From positions 1 to 64,000 of the forward strand of contig JACPPI010000006.1 in assembly GCA_016190985.1 (NCBI GenBank): DNA of 64,000 nt, in the 5' to 3' direction. The first letter of the stretch is position 1. Each line of letters begins with the position of its first letter. This DNA comes from Opitutia bacterium (GTDB taxonomy: Bacteria > Verrucomicrobiota > Verrucomicrobiia > Opitutales > Opitutaceae). The notes beneath the pieces are model-generated. The model was not told where the DNA came from and did no database searches. It saw only the letters and a program-made list of their open reading frames with translations. Positions 29,663 to 40,154 of the stretch are shown here, piece by piece. The translations under genes and the position numbers were made by a program.

Positions 29663-30706
29663 ATGCAAGAGACCATCAACGCGATTCTCGCCAAGGCCGC
29701 GGCCGAGCTGCCGACGCTCCGCTCGCGCGCCGACTTCGAGGCGGCCAAGGCCCGCTACGTCGGCCCGCACGGCGAGTTCACCGCGCTGATGAAGCAGATG
29801 GGCGCCGTGCCCAAGGAGCAGCGCCCGACCATGGGCAAGCTCGTCAACGAGGCCAAGGCGCAGTTGCAGGCCCGGCTCGACGCGGCGCTGGCCCGCATCG
29901 CCGACGCCGAGATCACCGCCCAGCTCGGGCCCGCCATCGACCCCACGCTGCCGTCGCCCGACGCCGGCCCGGGCTCGTCGCATCCGCTCACCCTGGTGCG
30001 CGAGGAGATGTGCCGCATCCTGCGCAAGGCCGGCTTCACCGTGGTCGAGGGTCCGGAGGTCGAGACGGAGTATTACTGCTTCGACGCGCTGAACACCCCG
30101 GCCGACCACCCGGCGCGCGATGCGCAGGACACGTTCTATTTTCCTGAACCGGCCCGCTTCGGCAACGTCACCAAGAAGGTGCCCGGCGAGAAATACCTGC
30201 TGCGCACGCACACCTCGTCGGTGCAGATCCGCACCATGCTCAAGGGCGAGCCCCCCATCCGCATCGTCTCGCCCGGGCGCGTCTACCGCCGCGACACCTC
30301 GGACGCGACCCACAGCGCCAATTTCCACCAGATCGAATGTCTCTACGTCGACAAGAACGTCACGGTGCGCGACCTGAAGGCCTTGCTCGACTACATCTTC
30401 GCCGCGCTCCTTGGCAAGGACACGATGACGCGTTTCCGGCCGCACTATTTCGGCTACACCGAGCCGAGCTTCGAGGTGGACCTCTCCGCCCAGCATCTGC
30501 CCAAGGTGAACAAGGACTGGATCGAGATCGGCGGCTGCGGCATGGTCGATCCGGCGGTCTTCGCGGGCGTCGGTTATGACCCGAAGATCTGGAGCGGCTA
30601 CGCCTTCGGCATGGGGCTCGAGCGCCTCGCCATGCTCATGTATGGCATCGATGACATCCGTTACTTCTACCAGAACGACTTGCGGTTCCTGAAGCAGTTT
30701 GCCTGA
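29663..30706 (+). CDS. pheS: Phenylalanyl-tRNA synthetase alpha subunit
   Basis: 347 aa class II synthetase subunit. The N-terminal coiled coil (about 1-90) is followed by the catalytic core: GSSHPLTLVREEMCRIL, motif 2 around FHQIECLYVDKNVT, the FRPHYFGYTEPSFEVD segment that binds Phe, and motif 3 GMGLERLAML. It forms an alpha2-beta2 enzyme with PheT, 10 bp downstream. Confidence 0.97.
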   Translation: MQETINAILAKAAAELPTLRSRADFEAAKARYVGPHGEFTALMKQMGAVPKEQRPTMGKLVNEAKAQLQARLDAALARIADAEITAQLGPAIDPTLPSPDAGPGSSHPLTLVREEMCRILRKAGFTVVEGPEVETEYYCFDALNTPADHPARDAQDTFYFPEPARFGNVTKKVPGEKYLLRTHTSSVQIRTMLKGEPPIRIVSPGRVYRRDTSDATHSANFHQIECLYVDKNVTVRDLKALLDYIFAALLGKDTMTRFRPHYFGYTEPSFEVDLSAQHLPKVNKDWIEIGGCGMVDPAVFAGVGYDPKIWSGYAFGMGLERLAMLMYGIDDIRYFYQNDLRFLKQFA

Positions 30707-30716
30707 GGCCGTCCCG

Positions 30717-33179
30717 ATGAAACTTTCCCGCAACTGGCTCCGGCAATACGTCCGCCTCTACAGCACCACCGAGGAGCTGCAGCGCGCCATCACCTTTCTC
30801 GGTTTTGAGGTCGAGGGTGTGCAGAGCACCGGCCTGCCCCTGCTGCAAAACGTCGTCGTCGGCGAGATCAAGACCCGGGCCCGGCACCCCAACGCGGACA
30901 AGCTCTCGGTCTGCACGGTGGATGTCGGCCCCGCCCACGGCGGCGTGCGCACCATCGTGTGCGGCGCGCACAATTGCGATGCGGGCAACCGCGTGCCGGT
31001 CGCCCTCCCGGGCGCCGTGCTGCCGGGTGACTTCAAGATCAAGTCGTCCAAGATCCGCGGCGAGGCCTCCGACGGCATGATGTGCTCGCCCGACGAGCTC
31101 AGCCTGCCCGGCGGCCACGCCGGCCTGCTCATCCTCGATCCGGCCGCCCCGGTCGGCCAGCCCCTCAACGAGGTCATGCCCGACGGCGACACCGTGTTCG
31201 ACATCGAGGTCACGCCCAACCGCCCCGACGTGCTCTGCCACCTCGGCCTGGCCCGCGAGCTGGCGGCCTGGTTGAAATACGACGTCCGCTTCCCCGAGAT
31301 TAAGTTCAAGGGTCAGTCGAAGACCGCGCCGCAGCCCGATGTCCTCAAGGCCATCCGGGTCGATGCGCCCGAGGATTGCCCGCTGTATGTCGGCATCGCC
31401 GTCTCCGGCGTGAAGGTCGGCCCGAGCCCCGCCTGGATGCAGGAGCGCCTCGCCGCCGTCGGCCTGCGCCCGATCAACAACCTCGTCGACGTCGGCAACT
31501 ACGTGATGCTCGAGCTGGGCCAGCCGCTGCACGTCTTCGACGCGAAGAAGATCGCCGGCCGCTCGATCATCGTGCGCCGCGCCACCGACGGCGAAAAGCT
31601 CCTCACCCTCGACGGGAAGGAGCGCATGCTCAACAGCCGCATGCTCGTCATCGCCGACGAGGCGAAGCCGCTGGTCATCGCCGGCCTCATGGGCGGGCAC
31701 GACGCGGGCGTCGACCCCACCACGACCGACATCGTGCTCGAGGCGGCGTATTTCCGCCCGCAGTCCATCCGGGCGACTTCTCGGCGGCTCGGCCTCGTCT
31801 CCGACTCGTCCTACCGGTTTGAGCGCGGCGTGGACTCGCACGGCACGTCGGAGGCGGCGCGCCGCGCCATCGACCTGATCCTGGAGACCGCCGGGGGCAC
31901 GGTCGTCGGGCCCGTAATGAAAGTGGGCGACGAGCCCCGCTGGTCGCGCGAGATCAATGTCACGCCCGATTACATCCGCGCCAAGGTCGGCTTCGACATC
32001 ACCGACGACGAGATGCGCGACGCCCTCATCGGCCTGCACCTGCCGATCAAGCACGAGCACGAGTCGCCCGCCGGCCTGGAGTGGACCGTGTCCATCCCGA
32101 GCCATCGCCGCGACCTTGAGCGGCCCATCGACCTGGTCGAGGAAGTGCTCCGCATCTACGGCACCGACCGGGTGCCGGCCGCGGTGTGCGCCGGCCCGGC
32201 GCTGGCGGACGGTGACGACGATCCCATCGCCCTCTTCAACCGCCGGGTGACGGAATACCTTGTCGGCCAGCATTTCCACGAGGTGGTCAACTACACGCTG
32301 CGCTCGCACTCGGAGCTGGCCACGTGGGTTTCGGCCGCCGCCGCCCACGAGCTGGCGCTGGCCAATCCGTTTGTGGACGATCAGTCGCACCTGCGGCCGA
32401 CGCTGATCCTGGGCATCCTCGAATCCCTCAAGCTCAACCAGTCGCGCGGGGTTCCCGCCGCGCGCCTGTTCGAGACCGGCCGGGTGTTCATGGAGCTCAG
32501 CGGCACGGTGCACGAGTGCGTGGCGGTCGGGTTCGTGCTTTGCCACAATCCGCAGGACCGCGCCTGGCTGGCGCGGCCCGAGCCCGATTTCTACGCGGTG
32601 AAACGTCACCTCGAGGTTCTCGCGTCGGCGGCCGGGATCGACCTGGCGGCGCAGGAACTCGTGCCGGTGCGCGGCGCCTTCTGGGGCTGGCAGGAAGGCC
32701 ACTCGGCCGCGGCCGGCGAGATGACGGACGGCTGGACCGCGCGCTTCGGCCTGCTGAACCTCGCCATGGTCCGCGCCGCGGGCCTCGAGGGCAAGGTCTG
32801 GGCCGGCACACTGGCGCTGTTGCCGCAGAAACTCGCGGCCCCCGCCGGCCACCGGCGCTACCAGCCGTTCAGCCTGTTCCCCGCCGCCCTGCGCGACCTC
32901 GCGCTGGTCGTCGATGCCGCCCGCCACGCCGACGCGGTGCAGGCGCGCCTGCTGCGGGCCGCGCGCGCCGCGACCGCCGGCGGGGCCTTTGCGGTGGAAC
33001 GGGTCGAGATCTTCGACGTCTACGAGGGCGCGGGCCTGCCCGCGGGCAAGAAGAGCCTGGCCTTCGCCCTGTCGTTCCGCTCCGCAGAGCGCACGCTGAC
33101 GGACGACGAGGTCAACGCCGCCTTCGCAAAGATCCAGCAGGCGGTCGTGGCCGACGGGTCCATTTCTATCCGGGCTTAA
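30717..33179 (+). CDS. pheT: Phenylalanyl-tRNA synthetase beta subunit
   Basis: 820 aa from ATG 30717 (MKLSRNWLRQYV). Domains in order: N-terminal region with an EMAP-type tRNA-binding fold (about 40-160, VVVGEIKTRARHPNADKLSVC), B3/B4 editing domain (about 215-385), B5 (about 410-480), the catalytic-like core, and the C-terminal FDX-ACB domain (about 725-820) that contacts the anticodon. Length and order match the bacterial PheT norm. Confidence 0.96.
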   Translation: MKLSRNWLRQYVRLYSTTEELQRAITFLGFEVEGVQSTGLPLLQNVVVGEIKTRARHPNADKLSVCTVDVGPAHGGVRTIVCGAHNCDAGNRVPVALPGAVLPGDFKIKSSKIRGEASDGMMCSPDELSLPGGHAGLLILDPAAPVGQPLNEVMPDGDTVFDIEVTPNRPDVLCHLGLARELAAWLKYDVRFPEIKFKGQSKTAPQPDVLKAIRVDAPEDCPLYVGIAVSGVKVGPSPAWMQERLAAVGLRPINNLVDVGNYVMLELGQPLHVFDAKKIAGRSIIVRRATDGEKLLTLDGKERMLNSRMLVIADEAKPLVIAGLMGGHDAGVDPTTTDIVLEAAYFRPQSIRATSRRLGLVSDSSYRFERGVDSHGTSEAARRAIDLILETAGGTVVGPVMKVGDEPRWSREINVTPDYIRAKVGFDITDDEMRDALIGLHLPIKHEHESPAGLEWTVSIPSHRRDLERPIDLVEEVLRIYGTDRVPAAVCAGPALADGDDDPIALFNRRVTEYLVGQHFHEVVNYTLRSHSELATWVSAAAAHELALANPFVDDQSHLRPTLILGILESLKLNQSRGVPAARLFETGRVFMELSGTVHECVAVGFVLCHNPQDRAWLARPEPDFYAVKRHLEVLASAAGIDLAAQELVPVRGAFWGWQEGHSAAAGEMTDGWTARFGLLNLAMVRAAGLEGKVWAGTLALLPQKLAAPAGHRRYQPFSLFPAALRDLALVVDAARHADAVQARLLRAARAATAGGAFAVERVEIFDVYEGAGLPAGKKSLAFALSFRSAERTLTDDEVNAAFAKIQQAVVADGSISIRA

Positions 33180-33213
33180 AACCCCGGCGCGGCGGCCTCG
33201 CCATCCGCCAGGT

Positions 33214-33966
33214 TTACTCGGCGAATTTTTCCAGGAAGGACCGCACTTCCACCGGCACGGCCTTGGCGACATTCGGCACGATCAGGCGGAAAAGCTGGCG
33301 CAGCTCCGCGATCTGCGGCGAGGTCGGCCTGGTCCTCGGGTCGGCATGATTGCCGATCTGCAGGCCGGGGGTCTGGGCGCTGCCCCGGATGTGGTAGCCG
33401 TGCGTCACCAGCTCGAAGTGCTGGATCGTCCGGCCGCTTTCATCGCGCCAGATGCTGAGGATAGTCTCGTCCTCCCCGGCGTATTGTTCCTTTTTCAAGC
33501 CGGCCACATCCTGCTTCACATTCGCCACGGGCTCCAGGCCGGCGCCGATGGCGACCGGCTCGACGAGCTGGCGGAAGGCCTTTTGGGCGTGCGCGTCGGG
33601 GAATTTGGCGGCGATGCCGACGGTGGCGTGCTGCGGGCCGGACCAGAAGTGGGCGATGGTGCCGTCGAGCTCGAAGAGACGGTGATCCAGCTCCAGCTTG
33701 AGCCGGCAGTTCTCGCCGCGCTCGCCCATGGCCGCCGGATGCAGGCGCAGGCTGATCCCGGTGGTGGACATGTTCACGATCTGCCCGCCCCAGTCCATGG
33801 CGCGGACATCGTCCGATTTCAGGACGTGCCCCTCGCCGTCGCGGCCGACCAGCGTGACCTTCGCCTTCAGGGGGATTTTCGCGCCGGCAGGGTAGCGCGT
33901 GGCGCCACGCTTGTCGCCCAGGCCGCCGGCACCCTTGAAACTGAGGATCTTTTTGAAAAGCAGCAT
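33214..33966 (-). CDS. PilZ-domain protein (c-di-GMP effector candidate)
   Basis: 250 aa. After MLLFKKILSF the PilZ domain spans about 18-140. The c-di-GMP motifs are the Arg cluster around KRGATRY (19-25) and the (D/N)xSxxG-type NMSTTGIS near 65. A C-terminal helical extension ends LRQLFRLIVPNVAKAVPVEV. The gene lies 53 bp downstream of the GT2 glycosyltransferase in the same direction and is probably the last gene of that operon, linking polymer synthesis to c-di-GMP. A paralogue of the same length and plan is at 42143-42892. Confidence 0.75.
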   Translation of the reverse strand: MLLFKKILSFKGAGGLGDKRGATRYPAGAKIPLKAKVTLVGRDGEGHVLKSDDVRAMDWGGQIVNMSTTGISLRLHPAAMGERGENCRLKLELDHRLFELDGTIAHFWSGPQHATVGIAAKFPDAHAQKAFRQLVEPVAIGAGLEPVANVKQDVAGLKKEQYAGEDETILSIWRDESGRTIQHFELVTHGYHIRGSAQTPGLQIGNHADPRTRPTSPQIAELRQLFRLIVPNVAKAVPVEVRSFLEKFAE

Positions 33967-34019
33967 GGCGCGCTAACTAAAGGGATGAAGCTATCCGGCA
34001 CAAGCCCGGGGTTTGCCGT

Positions 34020-35465
34020 TCAAGCCGGGCCCGCCGGCTGCTTGCGGCCCAACCCCGTTCGGGTCATCTCGCCCCAGCCCTTCTGCTTGCGAAGGAACTG
34101 CCAGATGCCTTCGATGCGCCACAGGATGTTGAGCTGCCGGTAGCCAAAATTCTCCGCAATGGCCCCCAGGGCCAGCAGCGCCATGTCGCGCTTCCGCGTG
34201 GTCCGGAACAGCGCCAGCTCACCCAGCACCAGCGCCAGCATGCTGAGAAACACGCCATAGAGCACCACCACCGCGAAAAACGCCGCCATGAACTTGAAGC
34301 TCAGCAGGCCGCAGATCCAAAAAAGGGGGATCAGCAGCAGCCCGGCCAGATCGAGAAAGGGGCCGAGCAGATCGAAGAGCACGAACAGGGGCAGGCCGAT
34401 GACGCCCATGCGGCCGTGGCGCGGGTTGAAGAGCATGTCGCGGTGCCTCCAGAGCACCTCACACAGGCCTCGCTGCCAGCGGGTGCGCTGCCGGCGCAGG
34501 ACGGCGAGGGTCTCCGGGGCCTCCGTCCAGCACACCGGATCCGGCACAAAGAGGATCTTGTAGTCCGCGCCGCGGGCCTGGAAGAGCCGGTGCAGCTTCA
34601 CAATCAGCTCCATGTCCTCCCCGACGGTGCCGTGGGTGTAACCGCCGGCATCCAGCACGGCGCTGCGCTTGAACAGGCCGAAGGCACCGGAGATGATCGC
34701 CACGGTGTTCATCCGGCTGAGCGAGAGGCGGGCGATGAGAAAGGCGCGCAGGTATTCCACGATCTGGAACAGCGGCAGCAGTTTTCGCGGAGCGCTCTCG
34801 TTGATCACCATGCCGCCATGCACCTCGCAGCCGTTGGCGATGCGGATGGTGCCTCCGACCGCGATGAGCGAGTGGGGCTGCTCGACGAACGGCCGCGCGG
34901 CCTTGAGCAGGGAATTATGGTCAAGCAGCGAGTCGGCGTCCACGCCGCACACCAGCGGATGGCCGGCGTAGTTCATGGCCGCGTTCAGCGCGTCGGACTT
35001 GCCGCCGTTCTCCTTGTCGATGAACAGGAGGTTGGGGTGGTCGCGGTGCCGGTAGACGCCCCGGATGGGCTGGCAGGGCGCGGGATGCGGGCGCCGCAAC
35101 GGCACTCGCTCCAGTTTGAAGGCCTCGATCACGGCGCGCGCCGTGCCGTCTTTCGAGCCGTCGTTGACCACGATTATCTCGTAGCGCGGATAGCGCAGCG
35201 TGAGCAGCGAGCGGATGTTCTGCACGATGGTGCGTTCCTCGTTGCAGGCCGGCACGAGCAGGGAGATGCCCGGGCTGGACTTGGCGCCGATGATCCAGCC
35301 GGCCGGCCCCCGGCGCTCCTCCTTGCGGTTGCGCCGCATTTCCAGGAAAGCCAGCACCGTCTGCCCCGTGTAGAGGCCATACTGCAGCACCGCCAGGCCC
35401 AGCGTGAGCCAGCCGAGGCATGCAGCCGCGGTGAAAACGGCGGCGGGCAGGGGGTCAGCCGGCAT
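34020..35465 (-). CDS. Family 2 processive glycosyltransferase, membrane-embedded
   Basis: 481 aa from ATG 35465, which overlaps the preceding HEAT gene by 11 nt. An N-terminal membrane helix (about 8-40) precedes the GT-A catalytic domain with NDGSKDGT (D102), DADSLL (DAD 176-178), the acceptor-base motif GEDMEL (283-284) and QRTRW (326-330). This D, DxD, ED, QxxRW set is that of cellulose, poly-N-acetylglucosamine and hyaluronan synthases. Several helices follow at the C-terminus (about 350-440). It should polymerise a nucleotide sugar and extrude the chain. The sugar cannot be told from sequence, and no PilZ domain is fused. Confidence 0.9.
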   Translation of the reverse strand: MPADPLPAAVFTAAACLGWLTLGLAVLQYGLYTGQTVLAFLEMRRNRKEERRGPAGWIIGAKSSPGISLLVPACNEERTIVQNIRSLLTLRYPRYEIIVVNDGSKDGTARAVIEAFKLERVPLRRPHPAPCQPIRGVYRHRDHPNLLFIDKENGGKSDALNAAMNYAGHPLVCGVDADSLLDHNSLLKAARPFVEQPHSLIAVGGTIRIANGCEVHGGMVINESAPRKLLPLFQIVEYLRAFLIARLSLSRMNTVAIISGAFGLFKRSAVLDAGGYTHGTVGEDMELIVKLHRLFQARGADYKILFVPDPVCWTEAPETLAVLRRQRTRWQRGLCEVLWRHRDMLFNPRHGRMGVIGLPLFVLFDLLGPFLDLAGLLLIPLFWICGLLSFKFMAAFFAVVVLYGVFLSMLALVLGELALFRTTRKRDMALLALGAIAENFGYRQLNILWRIEGIWQFLRKQKGWGEMTRTGLGRKQPAGPA

Positions 35466-36543
35466 GCGGTCGGTCCTCGGGTTCGTGCAACACCTGCCAG
35501 CCGGCGTCCTCCTCGGATGCGGTGCCGCTGTGCTCCTCCAGCAGCTGGCGGCCGGCGTCGCCGAATTCCAGCAACGCGCGGGCGGCCTGGTAGCGGACCC
35601 ACCAGTCAGGGTCGTCGAGCCGCCGGGCGAGGTTGGGCGGCGTGGAGGGTCCGCCCAGTTTTCCCGCGCAGTGGCAGGCCGCCTGCCGCACATCGGGCGA
35701 TTCGTCCTCCAGGCCTTCATGGACAAAATCACCGACGCGCGGGTCGCCCAGCTCGGCCAGGGCCACCCAGGAGGCCGCGCGCACCCGTGGTGCCGGGGAA
35801 TGACGCAGGGCGGCCAGGGCGTCGAAGGCAGCCAGCACCTGCTTGCGGCCGAGCGCGATGGCCAGCATGCGCCGCCATTCCGGGGGCAGTTGCCCGCCCT
35901 CGAGCCGGGCGATTGCCTCGGGGTGCAGGCGGGCGGGCAATTGGGAGAAGATTTCCGCCAGGCTGAGCGGCGGATCTTGGGGGGAGACGTCCAATTGCTC
36001 CAGCAGTTCGCGCAGGGATGACACCTGGTCCTTGGCCAGGAGCGCGCGCAGCGCCGTCTGCCGCACGCCCCGGTCGCGGTCGTGCCGGGCGGCGTGCAGG
36101 GCGGCGATGCTGGCGGCATCGTCGAAAAAGGCCAATATCTCGCCTGCCGCCTGCCGCTGGGCGGCGGGGCCGCGCGCGAGTTCGATGAAGGCGCGCTCCT
36201 GGAAGCCGGTGCGCTGCAACAGGCGGATCAGGTGCGATTGGTCCCGTCCCTTGGTCTGCTCGATCAGATTGCGCAGCACCCGCAGCAGCAGCCGGCGCTC
36301 CCACCCGGCGAGGGAACCGAACCGATCAATCCCGGGGGTGGGCTGGTAGCCGGAAATTTGGTCCAGCACGAGGCCGGTCAAACGCTCTTCGGCCACCGCC
36401 TCGCGCTTGGCCGACCGGAGCTGGCGGATCCGCACCAGAAAAACCCCGCACCAGATCAGCAGTGCTGCGCCGGCGAGCACATAGCAGGCGTCGACGATGA
36501 TCGTGAGCAGGCCGGCGTCAGAAGCGGGTGGTGCAGCCGGCAT
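35455..36543 (-). CDS. HEAT-repeat protein with N-terminal membrane anchor
   Basis: 362 aa. One membrane helix (about 11-37, TIIVDACYVLAGAALLIWCGVFLV) is followed by HEAT/armadillo-like helical repeats (about 110-345), clear at RVRAASWVALAELGDPRVGDFV, SPDVRQAACHCAGKLG and WWVRYQAARALLEFGDAG. No enzyme motif. It overlaps the barrel gene by 26 nt and the glycosyltransferase by 11 nt, so the three are tightly coupled. It most likely scaffolds the synthase or couples it to the outer-membrane part. Confidence 0.8.
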   Translation of the reverse strand: MPAAPPASDAGLLTIIVDACYVLAGAALLIWCGVFLVRIRQLRSAKREAVAEERLTGLVLDQISGYQPTPGIDRFGSLAGWERRLLLRVLRNLIEQTKGRDQSHLIRLLQRTGFQERAFIELARGPAAQRQAAGEILAFFDDAASIAALHAARHDRDRGVRQTALRALLAKDQVSSLRELLEQLDVSPQDPPLSLAEIFSQLPARLHPEAIARLEGGQLPPEWRRMLAIALGRKQVLAAFDALAALRHSPAPRVRAASWVALAELGDPRVGDFVHEGLEDESPDVRQAACHCAGKLGGPSTPPNLARRLDDPDWWVRYQAARALLEFGDAGRQLLEEHSGTASEEDAGWQVLHEPEDRPHAG

Positions 36544-37843
36544 GGAAGGCGTTGCGGTCCGGCGCGCCGCCGGCCCGCTCGTGGGTCAGGCCAAGACGGA
36601 GCCCGAAGACCGGGGAGAACTCGTAATAGACGTCGGCGAACACCGCCCGCGTGCGTCGCGCCCGGGTGAAGTCGATGACCGTGCTGGCGAGGGACTCGGT
36701 GGTGTCGGCATAGCCGAAGCGCCAGCGCCAGTGGTCCTTCGGTTCGCCCTCAAGCTGAGCCAGCCAACCGTGGGTCCAGCGGGCGCCGAGGTTTCGCGTC
36801 GTCAGCCCTTTCACGGTCACGGCCACATGGTGCGCCGTGTGCTGGGTGACGCCGAGCCAGAGGGAATGCGCTGTGCCGGGCGCGTAGGCGGCGGCGCGGT
36901 AGTCGGCGAGCACCAGGGTGGACGGCAGGGTGGCGCTGCCATCGCGCACCCGCCAGGTGGCGCCGGCGGCGAGCATCTTCTCGGCAAGAAAATCCGCGGA
37001 GGGCGTTGCGCTGAGCCGGGCGTAGGCGGAGAATCCGTCCGAGAAGCGTCGGTCCGCCCCAATGGTGTATTGCACGTCGCTGAGGGCGAAACGGTCGGCC
37101 CACTCCGCGCCGAGAGACACGCCGGTCCTCTTGCTCAGGGCATAGCGCAAGGCGGCATCCCAGTCGCTCCAATCCGCCCGGGCGCCGCCGGCAAAGTTGC
37201 TGTATCTGAAGCCCGCGTCCAGCCGCCAGCGGCCGGCGCGCCGGACGCCGCGCAGGCGCTTTCGGATGTCTTCCGAGGCGGGATCGGTGGCGGCGGCGCG
37301 GGCGTAGAAGCCGCGGGCTTCGTCGAAACGCTCCTGATATCTTTCCACGTCGCCGCGCCCGACCAGGGCATCGGTGTTGCCGGGGGCCCGGGCCAGGATG
37401 CGGTTGAATTCATCCTCGGCCGCGGCGAACTGCCGCCGCCAGGCGAGGACGCGGCCCAGCATGTTTTGGGCGTCGAGATTGTCCGGCTGGCGGGCGAGGA
37501 CGTCGCGGAACACGGCCTCGGCCTGCGCGAGCAGGCCGGACCAAGCGAGCACCCGGCCGTAGCCGAGGCGCAGATCGGTGTCCTGTGGCGCCAGGGCGAG
37601 GCCGCGCCGGAACGTCGCCAGCGCCTCATCGTAGCGCCCCGCCCAGCCCTGCACGGTGCCCAGTTGGTAGAGATGGGCCGGGTTGGCCGGTTCGGCGGCC
37701 ACGAGCGATTGGTAGAGGGTGATCGCCCGCGCATAATCGCCGGCCTGCTTGGCGGTGTAGGCATCCTCAACGGCCGCCGCCGCGCTCCGCCCGGCGAGCA
37801 AGGGCAGGATCGACAGGCAGGCCCAGGCGAGTCGGACGGTCAT
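36518..37843 (-). CDS. TPR plus YaiO-like outer-membrane beta-barrel protein
   Basis: 441 aa. Signal peptide (about 1-23), then TPR repeats (about 25-200: DYARAITLYQSLVAAEPANPAHL, RYDEALATFRRGLALAP, LLAQAEAVFRDVLARQPDN, QFAAAEDEFNRILARAP). A C-terminal barrel of about 230 residues rich in alternating and aromatic positions ends in CTTRF. This is the plan of YaiO and, on a larger scale, of PgaA and BcsC, which guide polysaccharides across the outer membrane. Next to a GT2 synthase it is the likely export pore. Its ATG overlaps the upstream response-regulator stop. Confidence 0.8.
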   Translation of the reverse strand: MTVRLAWACLSILPLLAGRSAAAAVEDAYTAKQAGDYARAITLYQSLVAAEPANPAHLYQLGTVQGWAGRYDEALATFRRGLALAPQDTDLRLGYGRVLAWSGLLAQAEAVFRDVLARQPDNLDAQNMLGRVLAWRRQFAAAEDEFNRILARAPGNTDALVGRGDVERYQERFDEARGFYARAAATDPASEDIRKRLRGVRRAGRWRLDAGFRYSNFAGGARADWSDWDAALRYALSKRTGVSLGAEWADRFALSDVQYTIGADRRFSDGFSAYARLSATPSADFLAEKMLAAGATWRVRDGSATLPSTLVLADYRAAAYAPGTAHSLWLGVTQHTAHHVAVTVKGLTTRNLGARWTHGWLAQLEGEPKDHWRWRFGYADTTESLASTVIDFTRARRTRAVFADVYYEFSPVFGLRLGLTHERAGGAPDRNAFHAGCTTRF

Positions 37844-38256
37844 GGCGGCAGCAGCTTGCGGACCCGCACCACCAGCTCGTCGGGGCTGAAGGGCTTGACC
37901 ATGTAGTCGGCCGCGCCGGCGTTCAGGCAGCGGACGACGTCCTCCTCGTTGTTCTTGCCGGAAAGCATCATGATCGGCACGGCGGCCAGCGTGGCGGTCC
38001 CTTTCAACCGGCGCAGCGTGCTGAAGCCATCCTGGATCGGCATCATGATATCGAGGATGATAAGCGCGGGCGGATGGGCGGTGGCCTGAGCCAGGAGATT
38101 CTCGCCGTTGGCGAAGGCCCCGACCTTGTAGCCCTCCCGCTCCAGCTTGAAGGTGATCAGGCGGCGCGTGACGCTGTCATCCTCCGCCACCAGAATCGAA
38201 ACGGGGGGACCGGCGCCGGCCGGCGATTTCGGGGCGGAGGTGTGGGATGCCGACAT
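37840..38256 (-). CDS. Single-domain response regulator (CheY-like receiver)
   Basis: 138 aa. A receiver domain spans about 19-138 after a Pro/Ala-rich lead. Acidic pocket AEDD (24-27), phospho-acceptor D69 in LIILDIMMP, switch Ser in MLSGKN, and K121 in MVKPFSP. There is no output domain, so it must act by protein contact. It heads the operon with the barrel, HEAT and GT2 genes (4-nt overlap with the barrel gene), suggesting phosphorylation-dependent control of exopolysaccharide export. No cognate kinase is adjacent. Confidence 0.9.
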   Translation of the reverse strand: MSASHTSAPKSPAGAGPPVSILVAEDDSVTRRLITFKLEREGYKVGAFANGENLLAQATAHPPALIILDIMMPIQDGFSTLRRLKGTATLAAVPIMMLSGKNNEEDVVRCLNAGAADYMVKPFSPDELVVRVRKLLPP

Positions 38257-38361
38257 GTCCTTGGTCCGAAGAGCAAATCCTCATGAGGAGGCTTGGTCAG
38301 ATTTTGTCGATTGCATTCCGGCACTTCCACCGCCTGCTTGGCAGGGTCCCTTGGGGCCCAA

Positions 38362-38652
38362 ATGAGCAACAATCCCGATCTTGACCTCGATTATGTGGCG
38401 AATCTCGCCCGCCTTGCCCTGAGCGACACGGAGAAGACTGGGTTCTCCGGGCAGCTCGCGGATATCCTGCGCTACATGGACAAGCTCAGGCAGGTGGACG
38501 TGACAGGGATCGAGCCGATGGCCCACGCCTCGCCGGTTTTCAATGTCTGGGAGGCCGATGTCGCGCGCCCCGGCCTGCCGGTCGAGGCCGCGCTGCGCAA
38601 CGCGCCCGCCCAACGGCAGAACCTGATCGTCGTGCCCAAAGTCGTGGAGTAG
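38362..38652 (+). CDS. gatC: Asp/Glu-tRNA amidotransferase subunit C
   Basis: 96 aa from ATG 38362. LDLDYVANLARLALSDTEKT at the N-terminus, ILRYMDKLRQVDVTGIEPMA and the C-terminal LIVVPKVVE are standard GatC. It stabilises the GatA-GatB complex. It is followed by gatA after 3 bp. It is divergent from the exopolysaccharide operon across 105 bp. Confidence 0.95.
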   Translation: MSNNPDLDLDYVANLARLALSDTEKTGFSGQLADILRYMDKLRQVDVTGIEPMAHASPVFNVWEADVARPGLPVEAALRNAPAQRQNLIVVPKVVE

Positions 38653-38655
38653 CCG

Positions 38656-40125
<1,470 letters not shown>

Positions 40126-40127
40126 CT

Positions 40128-40154
40128 ACACAGAGAACACGGAGGACCACAGAG
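40128..40154. repeat. CACAGAGAACACGGAGG-type repeat, left flank of the GxxExxY gene
   Basis: ACACAGAGAACACGGAGGAC leads into CACAGAG just before the ATG. A matching inverted stretch (GATCTCTGTG ... CCTCCGTGTCCC) lies at 40531-40565 after the gene. Similar material occurs at 48103-48190. Confidence 0.6.

Noticed and set aside
30636-33272. 878-codon minus-strand frame opposite pheT
   Set aside because: Low-complexity Arg/Gly/Ala translation and no family motif; pheT is complete on the plus strand.
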